Assembly: GCF_033958435.1 (NCBI RefSeq)
Contig: NC_134139.1
Coordinates: 205,389,501 to 205,453,500 of the forward strand
Source of the DNA: Carettochelys insculpta
Taxonomy: Eukaryota; Chordata; Testudines; Carettochelyidae
Reading direction: 5' to 3'
Length of the DNA stretch: 64,000 bases
The notes under the pieces were generated by a model. That model was not told where the DNA came from. It was given only the letters and a program-made list of their open reading frames with translations, and did not search any database. A program made the position numbers and the translations under genes. This document shows positions 12,904 through 24,560 of the stretch, one piece after another (the stretch's first letter is position 1; the number at the start of each line of letters is the position of its first letter).

Positions 12904-13146
12904 GATTATTAAGAGATTAAGAAGAGCTCGATAAATTCGTGGAGGTTAGGTCAATGAAAGGCGATTTGCCAGCGTGTAAGAGTGGTGCCCATGGACTCTG
13001 TTTGTCAAAGGCTAGAGATGGATGGCAGGAGGCAAGTCACTTTATCATTGTCTTCGGTCCACCCCCTCTGGGGCATCTGGCACTGGCCATTGTCAGCAGA
13101 TGGGATACTGGGTCTGACCCAGTAATGGCCGTTCTCATGTTCTTAT
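12904..13146 (+). mobile_element. CR1-like LINE 3' end
   Basis: This has the classic tail of a reptile/bird LINE: 'aagagctcgataaattcgtg', then 'ggggcatctggcactggcca', then 'tgggtctgacccagtaatgg' and 'ccgttctcatgttctta'. It is 5'-truncated and noncoding. Confidence 0.7.
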
Positions 13147-13544
13147 TATGGGGAACAAGAATGAAAAAGCTGGGGTGGGGGCGGGGCGGGCAGGCCATAG
13201 AGTCAAAACAAAGGATCCAGAAAGGGACACTATGCAGACAACCCTGGACTATGACCATTGCTTCAAAAAAGTCACCAGACGCCACCCAGAATAGTGACAA
13301 TTCTGGATGTTAAGGGCCTGGATTCTTTTGAGGGGCAGTTTCCTTTTTGCATACAGAAAGTTGTATACAAGGCTGGAAAGCACTCTGTGTTTGAGAGGTC
13401 CCAATGGGTTTTGTGGCCCCTAACTCTGTAACTCTTGAAGATGCAGATTTTGGACCATTGGAGTGTGTGTTCAGGTGTTAGATTGTGCACAGCAGGCGTG
13501 TATGTTTTTGCATCTGCAAAGTGAAGACATGAGTGTGTCCATAT

Positions 13545-14330
13545 CCGGGGTGGGGAACCCCCAGCCCACAGCTTGCCTGGATCCAGACCCCAAGGCTTAG
13601 GGCTCCCATCTCTTGCGTCCAGCAGGTGTCAGGGTGAAGGGTTTGGAGCCTGGTGGGTTGGATTAGGCAAGCCAGGGCTGGGTCCAGAACGTGGGCTCGG
13701 CTGGAGGATGAGGTCCGGGAGTCAGGAAGTGGTTCTGGGCTCCGTTGCCACTCACTGCTGTTCCCCCAGTAGGAGGAAGATGTGGGGAGCAGCAGCAGCC
13801 TTGGCAGCAGAGCCTAGAGGCTTCATACCACTACTTTGATTGGCCAGAATTCTGGCCAATTAGAGCAGTTGAAATGGTGTCCAGGGGCATAGGGAGCCAT
13901 GTACGTCATGAGCCAGAGCCCACACTCTTTGACCACTCCTGCTCCCCTGCCCATACACACCTCTGCACTCCCACCCTTTTCATACACCCTCCCTCCTACT
14001 CTGACTAATGGGAGGCACTGGCTTAAGCAGCTTCTGGCCAGCAGCACTCTTGGGCAGGGTTTCTTGCTGCAGCAGCCCCAGCCCACTGGCTGTTCCATTT
14101 GGCTCTCTGAGGAGGGAGTGAGGAATGGGCTTCCCAGCTGCATCCCACTCCACCAAAATCTCTGAGACCTAACACAATGGCCTGTTTCTGGCCAATAGGA
14201 GCTGAAAGATTTTGCTGGGAGGTGGGGGCAGCCGTGGAAGCTCTCCCCTCTCCAAAGCTGTAAGGACCAGACATGGGTTGGATTAAAATGCTTGGTGGGC
14301 CAGATCTGGGCTGCGCCTGCCGTAGAATGA
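13545..14330 (+). repeat. Large hAT-like repeat, copy 1
   Basis: The block begins near 'ccggggtggggaaccccca', resembling a hAT terminus (CAGGGGTGGGGAACC), and ends near a 'ggtgggccagatctgggctg' motif typical of the other end of such repeats. It shares several blocks with 49115-49870: 'cagcccactggctgttccat', 'caataggagctgaaagattt' and 'gggttggattaaaatgcttg'. No transposase is present. An exact 8-bp target duplication is not visible, so class and ends are tentative. Confidence 0.45.
13839..13860. repeat. Perfect 22-bp palindrome
   Basis: The sequence is centred on GAATTC and reads identically on both strands from 13839 to 13860, with arms ATTGGCCAGAA. It lies inside the hAT-like repeat. Related imperfect 'ttggccag...ctggccag' pairs occur in the second copy near 49595-49625. 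Confidence 0.85.
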
Positions 14331-15140
14331 GGTAATGGGAGCAGCTTTTCATGGAAACTAACATTAGTTTAGGTTTAGGGTCATATTTTTAAAGAAGACA
14401 TGTATAATTCCATGCAAGAGATTGCACTAGCTGAAAATGTGAGTACAAAAATTGACATGCATATGCAAATCAGTCCTAACTTAGTCGCCTTTTCAGGTGG
14501 TATAAATTATGTACCTCCACTGAATTTTGCCCATGTTACATCAGCCGAGAATCTGGCCTCTTTTGATAGCTGGCAATATGGATGAATGAATACCTGATTT
14601 TTGCTTTCACATCAGATATCTGCATGCATAAATTAACTAAGCCTAGGAGATTTTTTCTTCTCTATGATCTATAATTTAGTTAATTATTACTCTTCCACCT
14701 TTAAAGATTGTATGTGCCAAGAAGCAGAACATTAAATAAATGTTTGCCATTAATACAAATTAATGTGTTTTGACAGCTTGCTAATCAAGTAAAGGAAAAT
14801 GCTGCTATAGAAATATGTTCAATTATCATTTAAGCAATGTTTTTTTGGGTGGGTGGGGATTCACGCCATTAAAAGGTGCATCTTCAAAAATCTTAGAGGT
14901 TAGTGTAACTTTTGCTATCTGTAGCATGCTGCTATTCAGATGAATCAGAAGTTTTGGCTGTGCTTGCTTCATGAAAAAGGGGAATGGATTTGCCCAGAAT
15001 CATAAATGCATAGCTAATCATGGTGGGCATTTGACCATCAGGTGCCAGTTGTATCAGTCGTTTCTCATACAGTCTTAATTAACATGCAGATGACTGATTT
15101 AATATTTAACATCTTGTTGTGTACTTGACACATTATGCAG

Positions 15141-15260
15141 GTATGGGATGTTTCTGGGGAGCAGAGAGAAAGTTTTGGACACAGAGAGGCGTCTACTCCA
15201 CTCAAGTGGGCTATGCAGGAGGGCATACTCCAAATCCCACCTATGAAGAGGTTTGTTCAG
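15141..15260 (+). CDS. MSRA: MSRA internal exon with the catalytic cysteine
   Basis: MSRA reduces methionine-S-sulfoxide in proteins and as the free amino acid, using a catalytic cysteine recycled by thioredoxin; it acts in mitochondria and cytosol. The 120-nt exon follows the acceptor 'cattatgcag' and ends at the donor 'TTCAG|gtaggt'. It encodes [12 protein letters not shown] followed by [12 protein letters not shown] and [14 protein letters not shown](A/G)E is the MsrA active-site signature containing the nucleophilic cysteine, and the second motif lies in the substrate pocket. By alignment from memory it covers roughly residues 70-108 of the ~235-residue vertebrate protein. The exon starts in phase: the first two bases, GT, complete a codon (probably Gly) begun in the previous exon. 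The last base, G, joins GG at 61073. There are no stops or frameshifts, so it looks functional. A longer frame reading through both splice sites is an artefact. Confidence 0.95.
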
Positions 15261-15839
15261 GTAGGTCTGTTTCCTTTACTTTCACAGTTCCTGGACCTGA
15301 TCCTGTGAGATTACAATCTATTTTAGTGGGACTGGAGGGTGATCAGAAACTCTCAGCATACAGCCCATAATAAATACTAATTTATACTCTACTGTTATAC
15401 ATGTTAATATAATTATGATATTTACAAGCAACCATCATCCCCTAGAATCAAGGCCAGTATTGAATTTTGTTGATTTTTTTTAGCCCACCAAGCATCATTC
15501 TGAGTCAAGATTTCACAAAATTCTGAGGATGTGGGTCATGATGTATTTTCAGAATCTTCTTCTGAGATCCCCAAATCTTTTGTCTTCTCTGCCTTCAAGG
15601 ATATGTTTCATCGAGCAGTTAAGTTATTTGGGGTTGTGATTTGGTAATTTTACTTTTAGTTAATACTTCTGGTTTATTACCTGAGAATAACTTCCATATG
15701 TAGTAAACTCGTTCAGCCCCGGGACAGGGAGGTTGCCGGATATTCAAATATTCTTGATAATAGAAAGGTATCTTCTTGGTGGTCACTCAATAACAAGTAG
15801 GATGTCCTCATGTCACCCTCCTATTTGTGAGTCTGTTGA

Positions 15840-16795
15840 TGGTTCAGGAGCTGCAGATCTTATCACATATGAGGCAGGTGTTAGTAGCTCTTGGAGGGGT
15901 GCAGGGCAGTTTTTGATGCTCTTTTCTTCTTCTCCACCTGTCCTCATCTGTACTGCGGCAGGACCTCTCAAATTGTGTCACCCTCTCACATATTACCATT
16001 CTCCACTGAGGACAGTCTTGGGCAAGGTTCTCCCAAGTGTCAACACCAATGCTGCACTTTTGCATATGTGCCTTCAGCATGTCCTTATATTGCTTCCGCT
16101 GGCCCCCAACACACCTCTGTCCTTCCTCCGATTCAGAAGACAGAATCTGTTTTGGGAAATGCTGATCAGACATGTGAACCACGTGACCAGCCCAATGAAG
16201 TTATTGATGAATGATAATGGCTTCAATGCTGGTCCTGTTTGACTCTTCCAAGACACTAGTGTTCATGTGCCAATCCTCCCAAGAGATATTTAGGATTCTC
16301 CTGAGGCACCGGTGATGATATTGTTCAAGTGCCTTCAAATGATGCTTGTGTGTTGTCCAGGTTTCACATGCATACAGTAGCATTGGAACAACCACTGCAT
16401 GATATAAAGGGAGATTTGTCTTGGGATAAATGTTCTGGTTCCTTTTGTCTCAGTTGGGTGTAAGCAGTGCTTGCACACCTCACATGATGCTGGATTTCTG
16501 CATCTGTGTTGAATTTAGTGGAAAGATGACTTCCAAGGTATGGGAAGTGCTCCACATTTTCCAGAAGCTCTCCATTGACTTCAAGAGAAGGTGCATGAGA
16601 TTGTCCCATTGGTGAACGTTGGTGGAGCACCTTGGTCTTTTGGATGTTCAGTGCGAGGCCGAGATTCTTGTATGCTTCGGCAGAGGCACTTAAGATGGTT
16701 TGAAGGGCTGTGGGAGAAACATCAACAACCATATTGCGAACTGGAGCTCCATGCTCAAGGTTGTGGAGGTCTTGAAAAACAAGATTAGACATTTA
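15840..16795 (-). pseudogene. LINE reverse transcriptase C-terminal part (RTE-like), broken
   Basis: On the minus strand, two separated frames read as the thumb and C-terminal part of a non-LTR reverse transcriptase. One (16364-16792) contains SEAYKNLGLALNIQKTKVLH and then EHFPYLGSHLSTKFNTDAEI. The other (16201-16395) contains LLYACETWTTHKHHLKALEQ and CLRRILNISWEDW. Farther down, remnants of a GGQRKQYKDMLKAH-type motif lie at 15844-16182. This order is typical of RTE-like and related LINEs and differs from the CR1 copies here. Frameshifts separate the pieces, the N-terminal endonuclease is absent, and the copy is inactive. The clade name is uncertain. Confidence 0.75.
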
Positions 16796-17909
16796 GAAAC
16801 AAACAAAAATGTATGCAGAGTACTTTATTTACCAATAACAGTAGTATTGTAAATTGTAAATTTATACTGTATTTGCTGTATTGATTTGTATTTATTTTCA
16901 CTATATTCTACATATGAAAAACTTAACTAAAATTTACTTATGATTAAAATGCTGGTTTTTTGAGAGTTCTGGATAATAGAATGCCAGCTATGAAAGAGTT
17001 TTCTCTAATTAGCTGGCTTGCAAACAAAGACAGTAAGGTGGAAATGAAACAGGTTTGCATTGCTTTTATCTGGGGTATGCTCTCAGGAAGTTACAACTAT
17101 CATATATTTCTTCTTTGGAAAAGTGATAATGTACGATTCAAACCTTTTCTTTAGTACTGACAGAAGTCAGGAGTCAGATAGTCTTTAATTTTGTCCCTCA
17201 GCTGTCCTGTGGTGATAAGTTTAAATATCATCTCTCTCCTGGATTACTTATAATCTTTTATATACAACTCAACCCCTACCACCCCACCAGTGAAAGCAAA
17301 CCTCCAGGGTTTGTCCATGCTCTGTGCTCTCACCAGTCCTCCCTGCCCACTACAGCGAAAACTCTTCCATTGTTTTTGCCCATACTCTAAATTCCATAAT
17401 CCTTTGCAGCCATTTTACGCTGGTTAGTACTGCTCTGAAAGTGTACCCATGCTGGGGACAATTCTGATTGCCTGCTCTCCTACACAGTAGTTAGTAGAAT
17501 ATAGCTTTGAGCTCTTACTTTGCTTTTGTTCTCTCGTCAACACTTTTTGTACCAACTGCTGAGGCTATTTTACCTCTTTTGTTTATTACTGGGCACCTAG
17601 AGACAATCTAAAACAGAGTGAAGTGTTTGGCAGTTCTACCAATTAACAGCTATCCCATCAGCAGAAGAGAATTGCTGCAGAGTACCCAAGAAAACAGACA
17701 CCGTCAGTAAATAAACCAGAATATGAAAGAAATTATAAGAAATTACTCTATGCAGCAAAAAATACAGGAGCTGTTTATACATAGACATAGGGTTAATCTT
17801 TTAGTAGTGACAACTCACAGCAAAAGTGCTTCTGAAAGTAAGGACTCAGCAGAACTGAACTAAAAAACCCACCAACAAACTAGAATCCTGGGAAAAGATA
17901 TTGCACCCT

Positions 17910-18260
17910 TGTTGTTAATGGATGCCTGGGCAGATGCAGGCTGCCCCCTCCTGCCCAGACCCAGGACCTCATCCCCACCCCATTCCTGCACCCTCCCTCT
18001 GGCCCAGACCCCGCACCTTCACCTTGCTCTTGCGTTACCTCTCCTGCCCAGACCCTGCATCTCCACCAGCTCCTGAAGCCTCCTCCCCACCCAGACGCTC
18101 TCTGCCACTTCCAGCCAGCTCCCCAGAAGCTCCCTCCTGCAACTGCAACACTTCATTTTTGGCCCACCCAAGAGTCTACTAGTCTCAGTCCCCCAGAAGA
18201 GTTAATCCAGCCCTGGGGGTGAGCCATGAGCCTCAGTGCTCTCCCAACCCCCTGGGGCTA
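17910..18260 (-). repeat. C-rich repeat related to the hAT-like blocks
   Basis: A pyrimidine-rich, CpG-poor stretch of repeated 'ccctgcacc'/'ccagacccc' units. Read on the other strand it resembles the G-rich interior of the hAT-like repeat at 49200-49440. It could also be an independent low-complexity region. There are no terminal repeats I can place. Confidence 0.3.
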
Positions 18261-18429
18261 GAGCTTGAGGGGAGTGAAGTGCGTGTCTTTTTCCTGCTTC
18301 TCAGATGAGGGCAATGCCAGTGAGGTGCGCGATTTTTCTTTCTCTTTTGTTTCTTGCTTGTGTGTGGTCCTTGATTGAATTTTTTGTGGGTCAGTGGCCC
18401 CTGACATAACCAAAGGTGTTGAACTAATG

Positions 18430-18960
18430 GAGCCGGTCTACTTCCAGTAATAGAAGAGATAGGATGCCCACCTGTTACGGCTTATATATTCATTCCACAA
18501 GAACATGAGAGCAGTTTTCCAGTTTGATAGGTCCACATCAGACAGCTTTGAGATGAAAAGTGAAGTGTAACAAGGATGTGTTCCTCCCCCATGATCTCTG
18601 GAATCTTCCTGATGCTCTTGAACTGCGCATTTAGGGCCATGATAGATGGAGTGTATCTGCACACAAGTTTGGATGGGAAACTCTTCAACCTGTCCTGACT
18701 TGAGTAAAGACCAACATCAAAAAGATGCTAATTAGGAAACTTCTATTTGCTGAGGATGTTTCCTTCCTAGACTAAAATGTAGATCTGCAACAAGACTTCA
18801 TGGACTGCCTTTCAAGTGCCTATCAGGCATTTGCTCTCACCAGCAGCATTAAGAAAATGATTGTATTAGAACAGGGTTGTTTCACAGGATCCTTCATTCT
18901 CCTTCATTGCAAGTCAGCTCAATGTTGTCCACAAGTTCAGCTACGTTACAAACTGAACCT
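18430..18960 (+). pseudogene. LINE reverse transcriptase core fragment, broken
   Basis: Translating across frames gives the remnants of an RT palm: QGCVPPPMISGIFLMLLNCA, then DGVYLHTSLDGKLFNL, then LIRKLLFAEDVSFL (the position of the YADD catalytic box, here AEDV) and SSAYQAFALTSSIKKMIVLE. The order and spacing fit the same LINE lineage as 15840-16795, in the opposite orientation. Stops and frameshifts interrupt it, and the second catalytic aspartate pair is altered, so it is dead. Confidence 0.65.
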
Positions 18961-19500
18961 GGAATGATAGGGAATGCAGGATGAGGGACAACAAAATGTG
19001 CCAGTTATTAGAGCTGGGGCCAGCAGCTGGCCCCACTCTGACTCCCGCCTCTGCTTCCTCCCTACCACCAGCCCAGGTAACTGTCAGCCAGCCCTGCTCT
19101 ACCCCCACCCCCAGCCAGGCAATGGACAGCTGTCCCCAGCCAGGACACTGGCCCCGCAGCAGCTGGTCCCGGCTAAGATGCTGGCCCTGCAGCAGCTATA
19201 GTGCTTACCAACATCTCACTGGATGAAGAATTAAATGTTGGCTTTGGAAATGTGGCCATCACCTTTAGCATGTGCACTACAAAAACAAGGAAATTACAAC
19301 TACCATGTATTTCTTCTTTGGAAAAATGATACTGTACAATTCAAAGCTTTCCTTTAGTACTGACAGAAGTCAGGAGTCAGATCAGTCTTTGATTTTGTCC
19401 CTTGGGTGTCTTGTGGTGATAGTTGGAAAGTGGATGCATACCTAAGGACAGGCTAGATGGGGAGCTATCGGAGGGAACAGGAACAACAGGATTATCCGAA

Positions 19501-19944
19501 GGAGTCAATCAGAGGAGGCCTGTAGAGCCAGCCAATGAGAAGAAGGCTTACTGGAGCAGCCAGTCAGGGCCTGGGAGGGCCATAGAAGCACTGTATCCCT
19601 AGAGGAAAAAGAGAGAAGGACTGCTCTAAGGGAGGCACCTAAAACACAGCAGTGATGATCAGGGTCTGCAGGACCGCTAGGCTGACACTTGCAACACTGG
19701 AGCCCTGACACAAAAGGCAGAGAAGGCACGGGGGCTGAGGTGAAGTGGCCCAGGGAAGCAAGCAGAAAAAGAGAGCTGGAGGAGGGCAGTAAGTTGTTGC
19801 TGCTAGAAGATCCCTGGTTTAAGAACAGAGTAGCAGGTGGTCCTGGCCTCCCCCTTTCACTCTGCTTGTTGATGATGAGATTGAGTGCTCCAGCAAGCCT
19901 TCTTCTCATTGGTTGGCTCTACAAACCCTCCTCTGATTGGCTTG
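19501..19944. repeat. Foldback: ~48-bp inverted arms around a ~330-bp spacer
   Basis: The arm at 19510-19556 (cagaggaggcctgtagagcc... to ...ctggag) is the reverse complement of 19888-19935 with only a few mismatches; weaker pairing extends a further ~9 bases outward. The spacer is GC-richer than the surroundings. It may be a foldback-type DNA element or two small insertions in opposite orientation. There is no coding content. Confidence 0.7.
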
Positions 19945-20973
19945 GGTACTGTGCAGCCTCCCCAAGGGCTACTTCAAAATTTCACATCTGGCTCCTACAG
20001 CTAGAAGTGAAAAGAGCCCACAGGAAGCAAGCCTCTCCCAACCAAGATAGATATATTTGCAATAAGTACTAAAGGTCATGCATATCTGTTTGGCCTGTTC
20101 TGTCACATAAGATTTTGCAAACCATCTCTGTCACAGACTGCCCTTCCCAACTGTCTCTCGTAGATAAAAAGATGCCCAGAAAATCTCTGCAGAAAGCCAG
20201 AGCTCTGCAGACAGTGCAGAAGAAGGCAAGTCTTAAGAAGGAGGGTCACATCCAGAGGTAAAAGTGAGGCGGAGTGCCGTTTCAGTAAGAAACCAAATGA
20301 TGAAAAACATTGGGGATTTTTCAAAAATTAGAAATGACCAGTTTAAACCATTGTTTAAATGAATGTGTCATTTTTCTGTAAAACAAACACAAACATTTCA
20401 TTTAGTGACTCTTACAGTGGCTTCAGAATAAATCTCACCATGCAAAACCTTATGCCTTGTTTACATTAGAAAGGATTGACAAGGTGGTTATTGATGTGTA
20501 GAGTTCTGTCAAGGTATTTTGAAAGTTCACTGGATTCTAGCTGGTTCACTTCCCTGGTAGAAAGGTGTAAAGAGCCATGATTTCTGCTAGTGAGAGATAA
20601 TGGTCAGATTAGTGGCACACGGTATCATAAATGGTTGTTATACAGATTGTCCCATCAATTGGTGTGGGTTTGCCTTGCTAAATTGATGTTCAGAAGTAAT
20701 TGAGCTCTTGTGAAGCTTATAAATAGTCTGATAGAAAATTGTTTGTGCATTTCATAGTAACTGCTGTACGGATGAAAATAAGAAACACCATTCTGCAGTG
20801 GATAAGCTTTTGAGCTATTTTCAGTGCGTTAGACTAATGCATAAATACACCACATCTGGCTAGCATTACACAGCCCTGGCTCTTCCTTCACTGTGAAATA
20901 TCTCCCCATATTTTGTTCAGAACAATTCTCTCAGATGTTCAGAATGATTCTCTCTTTATCAGTATATTCTGGG

Positions 20974-21220
20974 GGCTTAATCTACACTGCCATGGAAGAT
21001 CAACCCACTCAGGGCTGATCTTCCAGGCATGCACGAAATCAAGCTCTTAGGGGACAAAGATGACCCCCTGTGCTCCTCTCAAGAGGTGACCAGTAAGGAA
21101 GGTTGAAGGGAGAAATACTCATGTCAACCTTCTCCTAACAGACAAGTTAGGTGAGCGAAGATAGGAGTAGCTAAAATTGCGTATCTGTGGTTGATTTCCA
21201 TGTCTAGTATAGACATAGCC
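20974..21220. mobile_element. MITE, 'GATCAACCCA' family
   Basis: It starts 'ggcttaatctacactgcc' and ends 'tctagtatagacatagcc', forming imperfect terminal inverted repeats. Just inside the left end is a short hairpin, 'gaagatcaaccc...gggctgatcttcc'. The same layout recurs at 25903-26192 and 62866-63449, and loosely at 45680-45975. I see no convincing target duplication for this copy. Confidence 0.6.
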
Positions 21221-21704
21221 TAAGTTTTTTAAAAGCTCTGTAACTCCAGTGGCAGTGAAGTAAGATGTGGAAAAAAAATGATGCTTTTGTCTTTCGTGGA
21301 CTACTTGTGTGCAATTACCATATAAAAGCTGACACTTAAGACCATTTTCTTTAAAACAGGACATTTTTTAGACTTCTGGGAAAAAGAATCTGTGACCATC
21401 AAAAGCAGGACATTTTAGTCTACAAAAGTACACTTCAGGGATCATAATTTACATTGTGTGGAAAATATGCCTATAGTATTTATTTATTAAACATTGGTTA
21501 TGGCCATGGGGAAGTAGTCAGAGATTTACTAGCTATCCCTGTTCATAATCTGGAAACCTTCAAGTCTTTCTTAAATGTTGTGTGTCTGTTACATGAATGA
21601 GTAATCCTTAAAATTGCCACCAGGATGTAAAACTATGCAGGAAGCATCTGTGTGGGGTGTGATGTGACATGCAGTCATCAGATGTGAAATTGTTTTACAG
21701 TTGC

Positions 21705-21910
21705 ATCATCATCAACAACAACCATGTGCGCAGTACCCATTGGTATTGGACACGTCCATCACTATTTCCTTCCATTTTTCCTGTCTAGTGCAGAGTGGCT
21801 TAGTTTCTGTAGACTAGCTCTGCACCAATCTACTGTATCATCTACCCATTCTCTGTGGGGTCCCCCTCTCCTATTTGAATTGTCCATTATCCCTAATAGC
21901 TGCAGCATGC
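21705..21910 (-). mobile_element. Possible RTE-like LINE 3' end
   Basis: The upper strand begins 'catcatcatcaacaacaacc', so the minus strand ends in a (GAT/GTT)n-type tail like those of RTE-like LINEs. The adjacent 180 bp carries no frame. It may belong with the RTE-like fragments at 15840-16795 and 18430-18960. The assignment is weak. Confidence 0.35.
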
Positions 21911-23631
21911 ACATATTTTATTAATGGAGACTAGTGCATCTTGCATCACGGGGTGGCAGGGAGTGCTTTTTATGTCTAGGAGTTCCACTCGCCTTTAAAG
22001 TTTCTAAGCATTTAGAGGTCACCCTGAAGATTTCACCGTAGTTGGAAAAGAAGGTGGAGAAACAAAAACTTAATTTCTTGCTCTGTTACCTCCTGTCCCT
22101 TCGGTCAATTGGTGATTTTCATAGTTAACTCCATCTCTGCTTCATCTTAATTATGCATCTACCAGGAGGCAAGGCAGCCTTTCACGTTCACTCATTTTTT
22201 AAGGGGAATGCAAAATCAGGGATGTGGTGCTTGTTTGAAATGCTTGTGTGTAAATAGCATGATCACAGATGTGTGAGGCCCAACAAAGGAAAATCTGCAT
22301 TACAGGCTAGTGCGGTGTGCTGCCCATAGCATTCATTGGTAAGGAAGGAACAGTCAGAATGGGGAAAGATGTCTCTTTCCTCTTCCCAGTGTTCCTTGTC
22401 CCCACCTAGTAGTACTAGTAATTCTACTAGCAATTCTACTAGCAATTATCAGAATATTGAGATCATGGACTGTGACTTTAAAAGTCCAGTGCTTTCTCGG
22501 GAATAAAACTGGGGCATAACAACATCTTTTCAAGTGTGTATGTTACTCTACAAAATGTTTAAATGCTTAATGAAACTACAAACATTCTCAGTGTCCATAA
22601 CTTCTAAAGGGACTTAAAGGATTTCACGAACAGAAACTGAAGTCCACAAGATTAAAATCTTCAGATGGTAATGGGAATGGTTCAGAACATCTTCTTTTAT
22701 TGTGAAAGTCATTGTCAAGAGAATAGATTCCCACCGCGCCTTTATCTGTTCTCTTTACTGCTTCTTTTATAAGAATGGGGTGTACAAATTTTAATGACGT
22801 ATATATTCTCTGAAGAATATCAGTGCTCTGTACAACCTTGATCTGTTCAACATGCTTCTGCACGATTGGCTACCCACTCCACTTGTCCCCCTTTGTTTAG
22901 CCTCACTCACCTGTGAGAAAGGATGGAAAGGTCAAACAATGAAAGTACAAAATACTGAAAAGATCAAAGTTGGTGTCATGTATTAATATTTTATAGAGTA
23001 CATTAGGTAGTAGCATTCCATATCAATGTATCTATTGTTATAGTCAGGCTACTGTTGAAAAGAAATGGTCTCTGTACAGGACCATGATCCTAAATGTGCA
23101 GACAAAACCATGATAAGTTCACCTGTAATCTCTTTTCACTAGGCAGTTGTTAAAGTAATAGAGTAACAAGATCTCACCCATTTTCCCTTCATAAACCATC
23201 TTGTGGTATGATAGAAGATGAAGCTGAACTATTATGACCTCTGCAAAAAGGAGTCTAAGGGGTGCACTGAATTTCAGTTACCTACTAAAATGCAATTTTA
23301 CCTAGAAAATCGCTACAGAAAAAATAGCACCTTTTTTCATTTAGAAGAGCTTCTTCCTGTATATGTTCAGTTAGTTAGCTTTGCTGAGCAGAGTCAGCAG
23401 GGCTAAATTAATGTACCACTGTGTACCAGGAAACAAATAAAAATCCTCGATTTTGTCATTTGAAAATAAAGGACAGCATGAATGCTTACCAGTAACCAGA
23501 ATATCCACAAAGCAGGCTGCCCCACCCTAGATTTGGAATTGTTTTATAGTGTTGTAATCAGGGTTCTGTTGGTATTGCCATTTGACTGTGTGGCATCTCA
23601 GTGACACTACCTTGGCTGTTTGAAAATACAT

Positions 23632-23825
23632 AGGGCTTGTCTACACTTGCCCCCAGCTTCAAAGGGGGCATGGTAATCAGGGCTATGGGAGATTACTAAT
23701 GCAGTGCTGCGGTGAATACACAGCACTTCATTAGGCTAATTCTCCCCCGTGGCAACTTTGAAGCTTCAAACTTCGAAGTGCTGCCATGCGTGTAGCCTCA
23801 GGCACTTCGAAGGCCCTTTACTCCT
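23632..23825. mobile_element. Half copy of the 4320-4727 MITE family
   Basis: The sequence from 'gggcttgtctacacttgccc' through 'ggcatggtaatcagg', 'cattaggctaattctccc' and 'cttcgaagtgctgcc' matches the left arm of the element at 4320. It stops abruptly near 23825, where the mirrored right arm should begin, so this copy lost half its length. Confidence 0.7.
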
Positions 23826-24364
23826 CCTATTTAGTGAATAGTCTGCTGAGATATATTTCCAAATTTCTCATATCCTGTTTTGTTTAGTGAAGAGTCAGCA
23901 GGTAGCCAGAGTCAGATTATCTTGAGATCATAGTCAGCAAGGGAAACAGCCCTAAACAGAGGAAGTTCAGTTGTCTGGGAATATATAATTTATTAAATAT
24001 GGAATGTGACTAGGGCAGTGGTCAGCCTGAAGTGCATTACAGGAGATTCATAGTGGCCCTACCAGATTTGGAGGGCAGTTTTTCACTCATATCCTTCTTT
24101 GATTTACACAGTGTTGAATGCCCTCTCCCTCCCCAGCTTAGTGAATGTGAGCAGAAAGCCAGCTGGCATGGTTGACTTGCAGATAAACCCTCAAGTCAGG
24201 TACTTCTAGAGTTATTTGTGGAGTGCCAAGGGATCAGGTCCTGACATGACATAAATTTGTCCAAATGGTGTTTTTGCTCCTGGCTGCAACTTGACTGGGG
24301 AGTCATAGTCCCACTGTGGAGGCAGGGTTTCCTCATTGCTTTTTTCAAACATAAAGATATAATT

Positions 24365-24560
24365 GGAGGTACACATCTCCTAGAGCTGGAGGGGACCTTG
24401 GGAGGTCATCTAGTCCAATCCCCTGCCCCCTTGGCAGGGCCAGGCACCATTGCTGGCATCTATTTACCCTAATCCCTGAATGGCCTCCTCAAGGATTGAG
24501 CTCACAATCCTGGGTTTAGCAGGCCAATGCTCAAACCACAGAGCTATCCTTCCCCCACAG
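24365..24560 (-). mobile_element. tRNA-derived SINE with a CR1-type tail
   Basis: Read on the minus strand, the element starts with a tRNA-like head: the A-box-like 'tagctctgtggtttgagca' is followed by the B-box-like 'gagctcaatcc' about 35 bases later. It then runs into a CR1-like 3' end ('ggtcccctccagctctag'). A Pol III head plus a LINE-derived tail is the standard SINE design, and CR1-tailed SINEs are known from turtles. The family (for example Cry-like) is not verified. Confidence 0.65.

Larger units (their letters stand above)
1..15140 (+). other. MSRA intron (3' part), upstream of the first visible exon
   Basis: This is inferred to be intron because the first MSRA exon seen begins after an AG acceptor at 15140, and the exons encoding the mitochondrial leader and N-terminus are not in the window. 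I found no other host exon. The stretches not listed separately (about 430-1080, 1450-2700, 3380-4310, 4800-5790, 7970-9840, 10080-11320, 11750-12900 and 14330-15140) are AT-rich, with only short chance reading frames and nothing I can identify. Confidence 0.75.

Noticed and set aside
15119..15370. 83-codon frame containing the MSRA exon
   Set aside because: It reads from intron through both splice sites into intron; only 15141-15260 is coding.
15283..15372. MIR-like SINE just after the MSRA exon ('cctggacctgatcctgtgag', 'gtgggactggagggtgatca')
   Set aside because: Resembles a very old SINE core but too short and diverged to support a call.
15733..16242. 169-codon frame on +
   Set aside because: Antisense shadow of the LINE reverse transcriptase read on the minus strand.
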